Shown here: positions 1 to 13,060 of the stretch, piece by piece
How positions within the stretch are numbered: the first letter of the stretch is position 1
Layout: every line of letters starts with the position of its first letter
Notes under the pieces: model-generated
Databases searched by the model: none
Told to the model about the DNA's origin: nothing
The model's input: only the letters and a program-made list of their open reading frames with translations
Assembly (NCBI RefSeq): GCF_963576545.1
Contig: NC_083638.1
Location: forward strand, 21,541,590 to 21,605,589
Reading direction: 5' to 3'
DNA from: Limanda limanda
Lineage: Eukaryota; Chordata; Actinopteri; Pleuronectiformes; Pleuronectidae
Length of the DNA stretch: 64,000 nucleotides
Program-made: the position numbers and the translations under genes

Positions 1-159
1 TCCATGTGACCATGACTGGACCTGAAACTGCATCACAAATGTCAAACTGAACTATTACTCTACCAAAAATAGCACACTGCAATTCAGCCAGCTAATTAAC
101 CACGGATATTAAGATCATTCATCTCGTCTTTTTCCTAAAAATCCTTTCCACCACAGATC

Positions 160-255
160 TTCTTAAAGGACCAGTGTGTGGGATTTAGTGATTAAGTGAT
201 CTAGATGTTGAAGATTTTAGAATTCAAACAACTGTCAATTTAAAATGATTGTTGT
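160..255. repeat. Fragment of a dispersed teleost repeat (terminal part)
   Basis: The start reads taaaggaccagtgtgtggga. It resembles, in opposite orientation, the end of the repeat at 5270-5565, whose complement begins ttaaaggttcaatgtgtaga. The match is short, so confidence is low. It overlaps the border of a vat1l exon region, but the exon itself (259-342) is outside it. Confidence 0.35.
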
Positions 256-258
256 TAC

Positions 259-3200
259 CAGAGGAGTGGGCGACTTCTCCACATCCAGGATGAGTTTCCC
301 AATGTTTCCTCTGTCGTGAATTCTCTGCATGGCTTCTTTTACCTGAGGATAGAACACAATAGTTAAGTTACCGTCAGCAAGCTGAATTTGCACATATCAC
401 TAGAACAATCTCATTTAATAGGCTACTTACTCTTTTAACCTTTAAAAATAGCAGACAAATTTGAACTACAAAATTAAGAAACACAAATTAAAACTTAATT
501 TGCTTCTCTTTCTCTGAAGTCAGTGTAGTTTATTTAAAGAATTAACTATTAACTATAGTTATCTATTTTGCCTTCCCTGTTCTGACACCCCTGCATCTAA
601 GTATAATCTGGATCCTTTAATTGATAAACCAAAAGTGTCCATTGATCCCTGGAAACATTTTACATTTTTGTTACAAATTTTGTATTTAATGTATTAAAAA
701 AAAGAAGACAGAATTAGGATTCCTCACAATTCAATTGAAAAACATCTTTCAACAATAAAGGCTTTCAAAGAGGGGTCTGCTATAAAAAGGAAAAAACTGT
801 GAAATGATTCCCCACAAAAGAGACGTCTGCAACCATTTCCTGGTTATCACAGATGCAGGATCCCTTTTCTCAGAACAGCTTTAATCTTAACTCCCTCAGT
901 GTGAGACTTTAACGGCCTTAATGTTGACTAAAAGATGCTGACTCATCCTGCTGGGCCACGGTTGAGCACCTCACTGCCTGCAATGATCCCAGCCAGTCTA
1001 TATTAAGCAGACAAGTACAAGACACTGCTTTATTTTAACTGTGACTGCAGGAACAATAAAGGTTGCATTTTGCATGGGAGACCCAATTAACCAGCTTTAG
1101 ACCGGTTTGATAGAATGGGATTGAATAACAAATAAAATGGCGTGGATAATAAATGTCTCAGATTCCTGGAGGACACAATACATTTGTGTTAAACCCTGAA
1201 ATAACTAATGATTTAATTATTCATAATAAAACCCAAATTGTCCTTCTGGAGTTTGTTTAATTTAGGAAGTAGATGAATGAATTAAAAATCTTCATAATAA
1301 TTGTAGTGAAGATTGAATAATAAAATGAAATGCAGCGTAAGATATAAATCTCTGCCCACTAGAAGCACTGTTTATCACTGTGTTGGGCTCATCATAATTT
1401 TCTCAACGCCCATCTCACAGAGTAATTACCAGACAAACTTTTTACACTGACATTACGTTGTCTATCTAAGTCAGAAAAACATCAAATTATGAATATCCTC
1501 AATGGGAGATTACATTAAATTAAGCAGTAATTATGTTTCTTTCAGAATTAAGAGAGTAAATATAAAGATGCATTTCCTCCGAATACGAGCGCTGCCATTT
1601 TGCACATTTAAGTCAGAGTCTGTGAAGTAGTGTTCGGGGGATGGAGCCACGTAGCGAGATCCCATCATTACACCCAATCGACCAATCGTGAGTCAGACTC
1701 AGCTGTCAATCATGGCATTTCAATTCGTTTTTATAACATCAAATAAATATTGGACATACGATATGATACACCAGTGTGATGAAAGCTACCCGAAATTAAA
1801 CCATCTTGAAAATACTTTATTGACATATACATGGAGGACGCAGGACTTATGAACTATACTGCAGCCAGCCACCAGATGGCGATCAAGATGCTTTGGCTTC
1901 TCTTTTGCATCATGTCTTCTAACAAAACTAGCAATGACTGACCCATCAATTCTGTTATATTGATATGGGACAGTCATGCCTGACATTTAATACAACAGAG
2001 ATCTACAGACAGGGTTTTTAATCTCTTCCCCACTCAAAGTGAAGGCCAGGCTTCTGTCATGAGGGAGTCTGCCCCGCAGTACGCTTTATATGAGCTGACA
2101 TTTTGTTCAGATCATACCGTACCTGTGCTTCTAGACCCAAAAGTTTGTCTTAATGACTCAACTAAACTACTCTGGTCGATTGATTTAAACTATAACAATA
2201 ATTAAAGGTTGGTGAAACTCATTAAAGCTTCTCCGACTCATTGTGTACAGAAAAATTCACACATTATTAAAGTTTATTCAGGATGCCATATCTTGTGTTC
2301 TCATTACAATCCACAATGAGACACAACTGAGCCTCTTTGTCTACAAGCCATTGTGTCACAAGCATTCATTTGTTAAATGAAATGATGGAGATCAAGCCAA
2401 GAGCAAAATTAGGTCAGAAACTTGTCCAGTGTGCAGCTGCGAGGTAACACGTTTGCAGAAGGAGAGAAGGGATGTATAAGTTCCACTTGCCCATAGATCC
2501 CTTAGAAATACTATTTATAAGTCCACTTTTATTCCGTAGTATCCTAAGTATTATCACGTACCTTGGAAACCAAATTAAAAGACAAAATAATAATTTCCTC
2601 ACTGAAACTGCTGGTAGTCAGAAAACCTCAGATTCTGCTCCAGTCACACACACTCTCCAACTTTTCATTCCAAATGAAGAAAAGGTTGCCATGGTCAACG
2701 TGTAAACTAACACCGTCTGAATTCTCCTCCCAGGCATGTACACAAATGAGGCAGGCTGTGTCCCGACACTACATCCCACGCCATCCTCCCATCTAATTAG
2801 ATTCTTCATGGGCAATGGTTCCATTGAATGGCCAGTGCAACCTGCCAAAGTTTAATGACGAGAATAATGGGGACGTTTCCCATGAGAATTGAAGACAGAA
2901 ATTATTTCATCAACATATTCTCTCTGTGACTGAAGAGCGAAAGTTCGGTGAGACTTCTAATCAGCTTCCTCTGCGGTTTCACCTGCTCTGTCTCTGCTCT
3001 TATCTGAATGTCTGGAGCGTTTGGTGGATGTGGAAAAAATTCCAAACATTCTACTCCCAAAGACAGATTATGTTTTTTTATATCACTGCTGGAAACAGTG
3101 ATCACAAATATGTACATGTGGTTTATGTGTGTATTCAAGGGTTTTAAAACCACCTTATTTTTCAAGTTGCTCCTAAAATGTACATGGTCCAATGTTTTTA

Positions 3201-6200
3201 GTGTGTTCTGATATTAAAGCACAGAACAAATAAATAAAACAGGTTTCAAAACAAGGAATCTTTGAATCTTAAATCCTTAATTGAATCAACATTTTTGAAT
3301 TCATCCAGAAGCTGAACACACGTGCCCTTCTTTCTACCATGTTTCTCTCTCTCTTTCTTTTTTAGCAAATCAGCTCCATGGGGTTTAAGTCTGGTTTCAG
3401 ACTGTGCTGCTCTTCCATCATGTGACGGCACCATCGGGTTCTTTTCTTTTAATGTTGCGGGACATTATTTTACTGGTGGATAAACCCCTGACCCACCAAT
3501 GAAAAATGGAGTTGTTCTAAATCTTATGACCAGTTCTGTATATGTATACAAACTGTGTCTGTAAATATATGACTACTCAAATCAGCTTTTACCAATCCGA
3601 TTCTACAGTACTGGCTTACAGTTGGATGAACCTTCAGCAACTACAAAGTATAACTCCATCATGTCACCAAACATCATAAAAGCTAAAGTTGTGGCCTCCA
3701 AGCGCAATAAACTTTGTCAGCGAAAAGTTCTAATTAGGCAAATAATTGACAACGCGGGTTGGAAAAAAGTTTTCTGGATACATTGATTGATTCTGTTTCA
3801 ATTCGTGTTCTTCCATACACTCACTTTAGAGTGCACAAGTCTATTCACACTAAAAGACGTGTGGAGCGTTCAAGATAACTATGGAGACTTCTGGTGGTAG
3901 AATATGGAAGATTCTCAAAAAATAGTCGTAGCTTTGGACCGACGTAATCAGACATTCCGGGGGGGCCTATCTCAGCTCTGGGCCCCAGCAAATGGCCTGC
4001 TTTTCATACCCTGACTACGATGTTACAGCACTGGGTCATCACAAGCACTGAATGTCTTCAATACGCTCTGGACTATCTATAAGCACCCTATGGAAAAACA
4101 TCATGAGGAAGACCAGGACACCCCAGGTGAGGAATAACAACAGGAAGAGAATTTGTAGAAATATGGAGCAAAGTGATTGACATGGCCTGTCGGGATTTCT
4201 GTGGGTGTGAAAATAATTGTGGAACAGGAAGATGCAACCTACCCACCATCTGTGGAAGAATGTTAAATAACAGCAGGGAGGAACAAAAGACGGTGTGCAA
4301 GCCAAGATGTATGTATAAAATCTTCTCTTACATCTACGGACATCAGACTGGAAGGTCTCTGATTTGACTCCTCGGAGTGACAATAATAAACATACCTCGA
4401 TGGACAACACCTGGATCTGTTCGAAACTCCAAGAGGACTCTCCCTACCCCCACTGTCTAAATGCCCCTGAGCAAGGCACCTTACTCCCCCAACATCTGCT
4501 CCCCGGGTGCTGTACATGGCTGCCCACTGCTCTGTGTGTCCTGCTGTGTTCACCAGATGGGTCAAAAGCAGAGGACAAATTTCCCTCATTTGCATGTGTG
4601 TGACTGCATGTGTCTGGGATTAACAAATGTATCTTGTATCTTGGACCTTGCATCCCTGTTTGTCTTAACACATATGCAACCAGATCATTTTTTTTTAATC
4701 TCATCATCATTAAATTCACTGTCTCCCAGTCTCTGGTCCCCCCACCCCCAGGCTATTACCTCCTCCAGTGCCCACAGGGAGTCCACGACTGGCTTGATCT
4801 TCTTCTGCTCGTAGAGACGCAGGAGTTTCTCCATCACTGCTCTGACGAGGCTACATCTGCCTTGTTTGAAGAGGAGGTTGAGGAGCGAGAATCCAGCTAT
4901 GACTTTGTTCTCCTCGTACAGTTTAATTGGGTTCACCTTCTCCACCTGCCACCACTGCAGGAGGAGAAACAGGGACACGTTCATCCTGAGTGACTCATAT
5001 ATATATGTGTGTGTGTGTGGTTCATTTGCCGTGAAATGTTTGCTACCAGACTGCAACTCTGACTCACCGATTTTGCAAAGCTGAAGAAACTCTTTGTTTC
5101 CCCGGTGACCATGTTTGACGCGCCTGAGAAAACAGAAATAAAAGAGTTCGATAAAAACCGTGCTAGTGGTTGAACAGAAGTGACTGGTCAATATTGGCAG
5201 CAGAGAAGCGTGAAGGGTGAGGTGCACGGGGGGGAGAAGTGGCTGGCACCTTTAGACCTTTTAGATATGTGCGAGCATGCCTTCGCACGTATTTAAATTG
5301 TACAAGTTCTTGTTTTCTTTACCCTTGAACTGGCCCTTTATATTTATAAATACTTCATATTTACATCTGGAGCGGGTCCTCTCTATGAAGGCCACCATGT
5401 TTTCGACAGTAGCCCAGACAGGACAGACTAAACACCTTTTGAGTTTTTATGACAACTGAAGGCTGCCACAGGTTCTTTTTCATGGAAGTGGAGGGTGAGG
5501 TGAGGCGTATTCAGCTGCAACGTGCATCTAGATATCCCTAAATTCTACACATTGAACCTTTAAAGGAAAAGTGTGACATTAGCTTAGCATAAAGAGAGAG
5601 AAAGTGGGAACAGCACGCCTGGTCCTGTCCAGCGGGAACAAACCTATAAAAATCTATAAACACATTTTACAATTTACAAACAAATCTTAAAGACATAATT
5701 TTGCTGTTATATGTCTCAGCTCAAGCAATTATACTAATATCTGTCTCTTGGGTCAGACTTGAAAATAATTGCAGATCCATCCATTATCTGTACAGCTTAT
5801 CATTTCAGGGTTGCACGGGGGGAGATGCAGCCTATCCGACCTGACAGTGGGTGAGAGGCGGGGCTTATCATGGACAAAAAACCACACTCACACTCACACC
5901 TAGGGCAACTTTAACTTAACCCCAATCTGCATGTGTTTGGACTAGGGAAGGAAGTCAGAATACCCAGAGAAAATCCACGCAGGCACAAGGAGAACATGCA
6001 AACCCTATCCAAATCAGATATTGAACTGGGAACCCTCTTGCTCTGAGGCAACGGTGCTGACCGCTGTATCACCATGCCACTCCCATGAACTGCAGAGATA
6101 CAGTATATAAGTGCTGTCGATCTTCTCATGCAGCACAACACAAAAAAGGCCTTAAGTGTAGACTCAAACTGTTGAAGTGGTAATATAATCTTAAAAGATA

Positions 6201-9200
6201 AAGCATGTCGAGTTAACTTTGACCAATACACTGTAAATTTAGTTATATCCACTTTGAAAGTAAAGAAAACACATTAACACAGTGCAAACATTGAGAAGTA
6301 TTGTTCCTACCATAGAGGATGTATGTTCCCAGTGGCTTCAGCAGACTCAGGCCTTTCCCTGTGTTCTCTCCACATAGGCAGTCCAACAAGATGTCCACTC
6401 CCTCCGGAGAAATTCTGCAACATCGAGAACAGAGTAGAGGTGAAGTCAACTGAAAAAGGGGATTCATATAAACTTATATAGATGTTAAAGTATAGTCCAA
6501 TATTAAAGTTACAACGATTGATCCTTTTTTAGGTTTTAAATTATTGGATTGACAAAACAAGCCATCTGAAGGCATCACCGGGGGAATAAGGAAATAATTG
6601 CGACGTAGCCCTAAAATATTTGCAGCTTAATTTCCTGTTTATCCACTTCACCAGCAAACCGTTTCAGCTCTAATTAACGTGTTGTAAAGAGTCCATCAAC
6701 CGAGACAAAATGTACTTAAAAGTAAAATAAGAGAAGAATCAATGACAGGTTTGCTCCTTTATGACTGTGAGCACCAAAAGTGGAAACACATTCATTCCAT
6801 ATATTCAGCCTATGACTCAGGATTAGTCTAATTATGGATTCTCAGCATGTGATCATAGATTCCTCTGAGAAAAAGTTACAGTTTGCAACCTACATGTCTC
6901 TTTTGACTCTGCCCACACTTCTCTTATAAAGAGATTATTGATGCATGCAGGGCCCACATAACTCCCCATGACTAAAACATCTTACATCATGTAAGAAAAA
7001 GTTCATCTTCTTATCAATCGGTGAAAAAAAATTTAATAAAAGCATTTGGCATGACCAGACTCATTGAAGGTACAGATATGGAAGAATGAAAAGCATGTTG
7101 TTCTCACGGGCAGTCCTCCCTCTCTCCCGTGTGGCCCTGGACACCTGCTTGGCTAAACTGCTTGGTGGTCTTGTGATTCCCATGGTTTTTGCCTTTTGTA
7201 AAAAGATTAATTTAATTGTACTTTGCTCGTGATCCCGAGAAGAATGTGTGAGCCAGAGAGATGAAAGAAACATTAATCCACTGCCACTGTGGACATGCGA
7301 ATAGAGAGCATGAAACAATCAGTGCTAATGAAGCAACATTTGAATCTCTACGTGTTACCAGATAAATAGAGCCATACAGCGGCCTTCATGCGTAGCGTGG
7401 GGGGTTGTCAATCAAAGCAACCGTATAGCAACAAATGATTGTAAACCTCTTTAAAGCAGAAGACAGGAAAGCTCTACGACATCTTTACCAACATACTCCA
7501 CAGTGTAGATACAGTTAACCTGTAGCCATTCAAATTTCAGGCAGCGTTTTTGCTCTGTAGCATTAAGTGGCTAACGGCTGTGTTGTGGATGACATGTGCG
7601 CCGGGGTGTCACTGCTTGGTCCTAATTGCCTCGGCTGCTCCACGTTGCCAGTGCAGACCTCTGCCCTACAGATTCCACTGCTGCCTCAGATGCACTGTTA
7701 GAGGACCAAGGCCACACAAGACCCAAATAAAGGGAACAGGTAATGTCTACATTCGGCAAAGTCCACGTTATCACATTAGCTGACATGTGCACAAATTGAA
7801 TGTTTCTGAAATGCATCGGATGAACTAAATTGTTACAAACTCAAATCAAGGACGACAGACAAACCTGCCGCGCTTACTTTTTGACCTCCTGCACGTAATC
7901 AGCGTTTCTGTCGAACAGGTGAGTCACGGAGTCTCGGATGGCCGCGTGTTTGGAACACGATGCGATCCCGAACACGGTGACGTTGGGAATGGTGGAGCAC
8001 AGCTGAGCCACAGCTTGACCCTGGAAATAACAAAGAGTTGGAACAATTCATCTGTGGGAACACGGAGTCCGGCTCTGATCGTACGTACAATCCCAGACAC
8101 ACAACACAACACACATCACAAACACATTCTTAAAAGATAATGTTATTGTACTTATCATTACTGTTTGTGTAATACTAATGATTACTTGGTTAGCTTGAAT
8201 TGTAACTCACAACATTGACGGTCTTTGGATTTGAAAAAGTCATTTCAAAAACATAAATCAAGGATGTTCAAGAAGTGAAGACAGAAATAACTTGATGTTT
8301 TCACTGTAACATTAACAGCAGGGAGCAAACAGCTGGCTCCATTTGCAGCTGTGAAGCAGTCAGTTATAATGAGAGTTGGATGAAACGGCTGAACTCTCTT
8401 TGTGGCTGCCTGCATCAGTCATCAGTCATCAGAGGCTGACTTACTACACCACCTCCTGCTGAGTGCACCAGCACTGACATCCCCTCCCGCAGGTTGGCGA
8501 CCTCAAAGAGCATCATGTAGGCGGCCACGAAGTTCAATGCAAACGCTGCCGCCTCAGCAAAACTCATGTCGTCTGGCATCTTGTAGACAAAGTCCACCGG
8601 TGTGCACACCACCTCCGCCCAGGCGTTGTAGTTCACCAAGGCCATGACCCTGTCGCCGATCTGAAAGAAACATGTCGGGATGAGGCTGAATCATGTGACA
8701 CGAGGGAGGTTGCGTTTTCGTGTGGGAATTGAATTTATTTGTTTGTTAAAAGGATTACGCAAAAACTACCCGACCAACTTCCATTATATTCTGCGGAGGG
8801 ATGGGGCATAACCCATTAAATGTTGGTGCAGATCTAGATCAGGCCCAGATCAAGGGGATTTTTTTTCTGTTTATTTAACATTGTGAGATTGGATGTTTTG
8901 CAACATTTATGTTGATTCCTCAAATAAGAATTCATGGATCTTGATTGATCTTCATCTGACTAGTAATGGGGACTAATATGTGTGAAATTTGGTGCAGATC
9001 CAATTAGAAATCCAGATATACTGATTAAAAATGAGGTTTCATGAGGGCAGGGTTGGGCAGAGAGATGTGCACTCTATTGAGCTCCACTCTTGTACCCGGT
9101 GCGGATCCAGTGGCAGGGCCAGGAGGACACTGGGTAATGAGTGGCCCCAAAGTGCCCCTGTCGCCAGTAGTCTTTATCTTTCTTTAAATGAAATAGTCCC

Positions 9201-10480
9201 CTACTGACAATACTGACTATAAATATGACAATTTGTTGAGAGTTTATATTTTCTTAGCTCTTTTTTAGGTACACAATGAACAAGGAACCATTTCCCAAAC
9301 ATATTCAGTGATGTGAGGCTTTGCACAAAGTTTTAGAGCTAACAGTAAACAAGGAGTGACTTTAATGTGCACATTACTGAATCAGGAACTGTGCACAGAT
9401 GTTGGACATGACATCGGCCCCTCTCTGTAAATTGTGGCCCCTTTGGGACCCTCGGTTTTAAAAACTCCTTGATCCACCACTGGTTTGTAGAATATATTAT
9501 GGACTCTGATTTCTGTCTCATCAATATACTCTCAGCATGTTTATAAGTCTATTATTTTCTTGATGCAGGTTTCTATTGTTCAGAAAATGGAAACATTTCA
9601 ACATCGATCACCTCATAAACAACCTGTAACTTCACTAACCTCATATCCCTTTGTGTTTTCACCCACCAACTCCACGATTCCACAGCATTCGAACCCAGGG
9701 ACCAGAGGAGGTTTGGGGGGATTATCTATTGTCCCCTGACGAACGACCAGATCCAGGAAATTCAAGCCACTGCAACAAAAAAAAAAAAAAAAATCAATAC
9801 AGACCGTACAAATAAATCATGCAGCTGAACTGACTCTGACCTCAGCTGTTAAATCAATAATAAAAACATGAATCTAAGAGACATTCCATGGATTATTATT
9901 ACTTTAATGATTATAAGCAATGAGGCTCCAATAAGGAATACCCTCTTACTACTTAATTTACATAAACTGTGAATATTTGGCAAAGGATCAGCTCAATAAT
10001 TACAGCATTTAGAATAAAGGTAATTACAATACAATGAAAACGACTGTAGCCTATGTTCTTGAAAACCAGATTTGCTTGGTACGATTGGCTCCAGCAGCCA
10101 ACCTGCTGTAGCAGAAGAAAATACCTGTGGCTTCATGGCTGCAAAACCGCTCTGAAACAAGGCAGCGTGTTGATCGCTCATCCTGGTGATGAATCCTGAA
10201 ATAATGAAGGGTCACAGCCCATCTCGTATTTATTGACTGACAGGTGTTGTGATATTCACCATGCTTTGACGCGGATCTTCACTTCGCCCTCCTGAGGCTC
10301 GGGCATCGGCTTCCTGCTCACCCTGAGTTTGTTGAGACCCCCGAACCCCGCCAGGACCACCGCTCGCATCTCCTTGGCGTCGCTGCAGGAACCCGCCACG
10401 TTGCCCGCGTCTCTCCCCTGCACATGTCTGTCGATCATGAACTCGGTTTCCTCCGTCATGTCTACTCCTTCTTCAGCCAT
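259..10480 (-). CDS. vat1l: vat1l: synaptic vesicle membrane protein VAT-1 homolog-like (3' end outside window)
   Basis: Zinc-less medium-chain dehydrogenase/quinone-oxidoreductase family protein; the cellular role is poorly defined and the protein is mainly neural in mammals. Exons in coding order: 10260-10480, 9640-9769, 8445-8660, 7878-8020, 6311-6414, 5068-5123, 4760-4954, 259-342. All have AG/GT borders and phases agree throughout, giving 383 codons. The N-terminus (MAEEGVDMTEETEFMIDR) and the block EMRAVVLAGFGGLNKLR match VAT1L rather than VAT1. The GroES-like part ends in exon 3, where SAGGGV joins GQAVAQL of exon 4 to form the glycine-rich nucleotide-binding turn. Exon 7 carries WWQVEKVNPIKLYEENKVIA. 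The start at 10480 is chosen over an in-frame ATG at 10552 because homologs begin there. The mammalian protein is about 419 aa, so only the acidic C-terminal exon is missing, left of base 1. Introns contain only repeats noted separately. Confidence 0.95.
1680..1930 (+). repeat. Degraded copy of a TIR (MITE-like) element
   Basis: Shares with 55090-55497 the core tatactgcagccagcca, then a near-identical tggcgat...gctttggcttc segment at about 1856-1907. The terminal inverted repeats seen in the other copy are not intact here, so this looks older or truncated. Confidence 0.6.
4435..4655 (+). repeat. SINE-like element fragment
   Basis: Contains ctgagcaaggcaccttac followed by gggtgctgtacatggctgcc, a cactgctctgtgtgt segment and ggtcaaaagcagaggacaaa. 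This order is typical of the body and tail of tRNA-derived SINEs in teleosts. No clear box A/B promoter remains at the 5' end. Confidence 0.5.
5270..5565 (+). repeat. Dispersed teleost repeat, copy 1 (pair with 56625-56800)
   Basis: The central 170 bp match 56627-56800 closely, including tacttcatatttacat, gtagcccagac, and gagtttttatgacaactgaa. The right end reads ctacacattgaacctttaa, a conserved terminus of this family as I know it. It lies in a vat1l intron. Non-autonomous DNA element or SINE; class uncertain. Confidence 0.7.
5575..5725 (+). repeat. 'ttagcttagc' dispersed repeat fragment
   Basis: The block ttagcttagcataaagagag...gggaacagc...cctggtcctgtcc is a recurrent teleost segment. A related one (ttagcttagcttagtatgaa) is at about 45200-45235. 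Class unknown. Confidence 0.45.
5775..6092 (-). repeat. High-copy teleost retroelement-like segment
   Basis: Begins ccatccattatctgtacagc, passes through ggtgagaggcggggc, a (cacact)-rich stretch and aatctgcatgtgtttggact, then agaacatgcaaaccctatcc, and ends gctgaccgctgtatcaccat. The order matches a very abundant segment in fish genomes. Located in vat1l intron 5. Confidence 0.6.
8745..9115 (+). repeat. 'acaaaaactac...ggatcc' dispersed repeat, copy A
   Basis: Contains gcaaaaactacccgaccaac, aacccattaaatgttggtgc, cagatcaaggggat, then tttaacattgtgagat and gtgaaatttggtgcagatcc. The same order recurs at 15385-15545 and 25895-26105. In a vat1l intron. Confidence 0.65.
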
Positions 10481-10620
10481 GTCGCAGAGCAGCTGCTCTC
10501 CGCTCCTCCTCGGGGTGCACGGGGACGAGGTCGGTGCGCAGCCTGTGCGCAAACGTGCGCATCCACAACCCTCACCGCCTGCGCATTTATTCCATCATGT
10601 CACATCACCGTCCTGAATAA
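10481..10620 (-). promoter_or_regulatory. GC-rich vat1l promoter/5' UTR with four TGCGCA hexamers
   Basis: The 140 bp upstream of the vat1l start is GC- and CpG-rich, unlike the flanking AT-rich DNA. TGCGCA occurs at 10535-10540, 10546-10551, 10556-10561 and 10580-10585. These are half-site-like matches to the NRF1 motif (GCGCATGCGC). The transcription start cannot be read from sequence, so some of this is probably 5' UTR. Promoter function is inferred from position and composition. Confidence 0.5.
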
Positions 10621-12139
10621 TCTTTTTCTTATGGTAAGTCAAGGAAATAACGATCAATTCAGCTAAACATCACCATTTCATTGATCTGAAATTTAGTTCA
10701 TCCCTGAGTATTGTCTTTGCAGCAGGTTGAAGTATGAAGTGCGCCACCTGCTGGTGATGAGTGTTCGAACTTTATCTATATTCAATCCCAAAAATACAAC
10801 TCACTCAATGATTCCAGGATTTTCTACAATACTGAATATAAGTACAACTTTGAGGTACTCTTAGTACTTAACTTGAGATTTCCCATTCATCCCACTTTAA
10901 AGCCTGCTTCTACACCACAGAGGGAAATACATTTATTTGACTGACTTCAATTCGTTACTATTGTGTTATTGTGTTTATATTAGACAAATTATGCAGAGGT
11001 ATATAAAAATAGAGCTGAATTAATTAGCTGATTAATCTCTAATCAGACATTTGATCGTTCCAGCCTATTAAATAGAGAAACTTCCTGTTAACACTTCTAA
11101 TTATTTTGACACTCTTGCTTGTACATAGCTCTGTTAAGGCGTGACTATAGGTTCTGGATAATTGGACTATTTTCTCTTTTACTTTACAAACCAACCAATC
11201 TATTTATTATAACTACACTGAGTGATCCTTGATGAAAACAATTATCCGTTAGAGAACTGTGCAAATTAATGACAATGAGCTCCACTTCAATCAACTACTT
11301 CTCTTGCATATTGTATGTTAATAATGAATCTAGATTAGAGAACATTTAAGCGGACAACTCAATTTTAACTACACTTTTCCCCTAAACAAATATACATACA
11401 TGTTTTACGTAGGCAAGATGACTTTTAAATCACAGTGTAAAGTGAAGAGCACAGTAATTAAGTGAATTCAAGCTTCTCATACTTATACTCCCACATAGAA
11501 AGACTAAATTGACTACATATGGTAACTGATTCAAATATTACATGATTCATTTTCTTTGCAAACTAGATTGAAAACAGTTTTTCTTATTGCCACAGCTTCC
11601 AGGGTCAGTCAAGTAAAAAGTATGCAGGGGAAGAGCAGCTGCTTTTTTAATTAATTTCCCATTTTCGTTGCATAGGTAGAATAAATACAAGGTATATGTA
11701 CAAGCCAATGGATTCTAACCGATTTTAAAAAATCAATCATATTTCATGGGAGGGTAACATATATATTGTGATCACAGTGTGAATGATTTTGCAAAGTAAA
11801 GCTCCACAAACTGTAGTTTCCCTCAGTTTAAAACAAGGGTCTGTAGAAATTATCTGACAATAACATGGTTATTTTTACTGAACTGTGTTTCATTTTACCA
11901 TCATCATTTCAACACTGAGAAGACCAACATGACTTGACTTATACTGGCATTTAACCAAGTCGTTTTGTGCGCATCACAGCCTTCATTGGTGTTATACAAA
12001 TATATATAATCTCAGAGGAACAGATATCCCACTAGTTAAAACATATCCTGGAATTAATTTACCACACAATATCATCTTTAAAGCTGTGCATTCATGAACA
12101 AAAAGAGAAAGGTGAGAGTCAGCAGTGGACGGACTTGCT
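10621..12139. other. Intergenic DNA between vat1l 5' end and bola3 3' end
   Basis: This 1.5 kb AT-rich stretch lies between the vat1l promoter and the bola3 stop codon. No exon with acceptable splice sites and recognisable protein is visible on either strand. It should hold the bola3 3' UTR next to 12139, but I could not pick out a clear polyadenylation hexamer. Confidence 0.5.
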
Positions 12140-12944
12140 CTAATGTTTTGGGACATCAGTGAATATTCGCAGTCCATGCATTCCTTGAATCTCTTCCTTT
12201 AGTGCCTGTGGGAGAAAAGACAAAACAGCTAATGAATTTTTAGTAACCACGTCCTTCTAAGTTAAGGGGATCATCATAAAAAAAAAATCAAAAGCACGGT
12301 TGAAGTAAATTTTCAGTACAATCAGCAAGGAAAGCAAAAAATTTAATTAGAAGTGTACCACATAACACAGTTAGGACAATATATTACTTTACACTGCCAC
12401 CTACATTGTTGTTATTAGGATTTACCTGATTGACTAACTGGTGTTGCTGCACCGTCCTTTTCCCCTTGAATTCACTGGACTCTATATGGATCTCATACAT
12501 AGCCCCACAACCACCTGCACAGCACAGAATCACACAACAACACTGTTATTAAGTATTTGATTCCTTATGGCAAGTCTTGGATAAACCTGAAGTAACCTCG
12601 CTAACCTGCAGCTCGGTCCTCCTGTCACTGTGGACATGTCTGTGTGTCTTTTACCTGAAATGTCCACGACTCTGAGGGACGACGCTGAGGGGAACTTCTC
12701 CTTCAGGACGTTGGTGATGCGGACCTCTCCGTCTGTCCCTGTCTGTGAGGACACATGTCTCCGCACCGGGCCGAGCACAACAACCTGAGGAGGCAAGAGA
12801 CGAGCAGCGGTCAGTGATCGACTTCCCTCCACGGGTTCACCGACCGACCGACAGAGAGAGAGAGTTGTTTACCCGGTTAGTCGACAGCAGAGCCCGCAGA
12901 GCGGAGGTCACGGTGCCGGTCAGACCTCGTCTGCACGACAACAT
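12140..12944 (-). CDS. bola3: bola3: mitochondrial BolA family member 3
   Basis: BolA3 acts in mitochondria with GLRX5 and NFU1 in late delivery of [4Fe-4S] clusters to enzymes such as lipoate synthase (established for the family). Exons in coding order: 12873-12944, 12655-12784, 12426-12514, 12140-12205, phases 0/1/0, giving 118 aa and a TAG stop. The first ~40 residues are Arg/Leu/Ser-rich and lack acidic residues (MLSCRRGLTGTVTSALRALL), as expected of a mitochondrial targeting peptide. The BolA core follows: GEVRITNVLKEKFPSAS, DISGGCGAMYEIHIES, KRTVQQHQLVNQALKEEI, GMHGLRIFTDVPK. The cysteine in GGCGAMY (about residue 70) and the histidine in GMHGLRIF (about 107) correspond to the cluster-ligand pair of human BOLA3. 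Length is close to the human 107 aa, the difference being in the presequence. It is divergent with pkd1l2. Confidence 0.95.
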
Positions 12945-13060
12945 TGTGGAGTTTGTTTATGAAACGATCACATCCACACTGGTGATCTCAAAAAGTCATG
13001 TCCTCACCACTGCTGCGGCTCACAAATATGACGTCACACATCCGGGTACCCGACGGTGCT
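12945..13060 (-). promoter_or_regulatory. bola3 promoter with perfect CRE and adjacent ETS-like site
   Basis: TGACGTCA at 13029-13036 lies 85 bp upstream of the bola3 ATG. Immediately beyond it, 13038-13047 reads ACCCGGATGT on the minus strand, an ETS/GABP-type core. CRE plus ETS is a common pairing in TATA-less promoters of mitochondrial and housekeeping genes. The sites are read directly; use in vivo is inferred. Confidence 0.5.

Larger units (their letters stand above)
343..4759 (-). other. vat1l last in-window intron (4.4 kb)
   Basis: AT-rich intron between the exon at 4760-4954 and the exon at 259-342. It contains a degraded copy of the TIR element (about 1680-1930) and a SINE-like segment (about 4440-4650). 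From 2000 to 4400 I see nothing on either strand beyond random open frames. Confidence 0.6.

Noticed and set aside
4685..5227. Single 180-codon open frame on the minus strand spanning two vat1l exons
   Set aside because: Only its part over 4760-4954 is real coding sequence. It reads exon 5068-5123 in the wrong frame and passes through an intron with good GT and AG sites.
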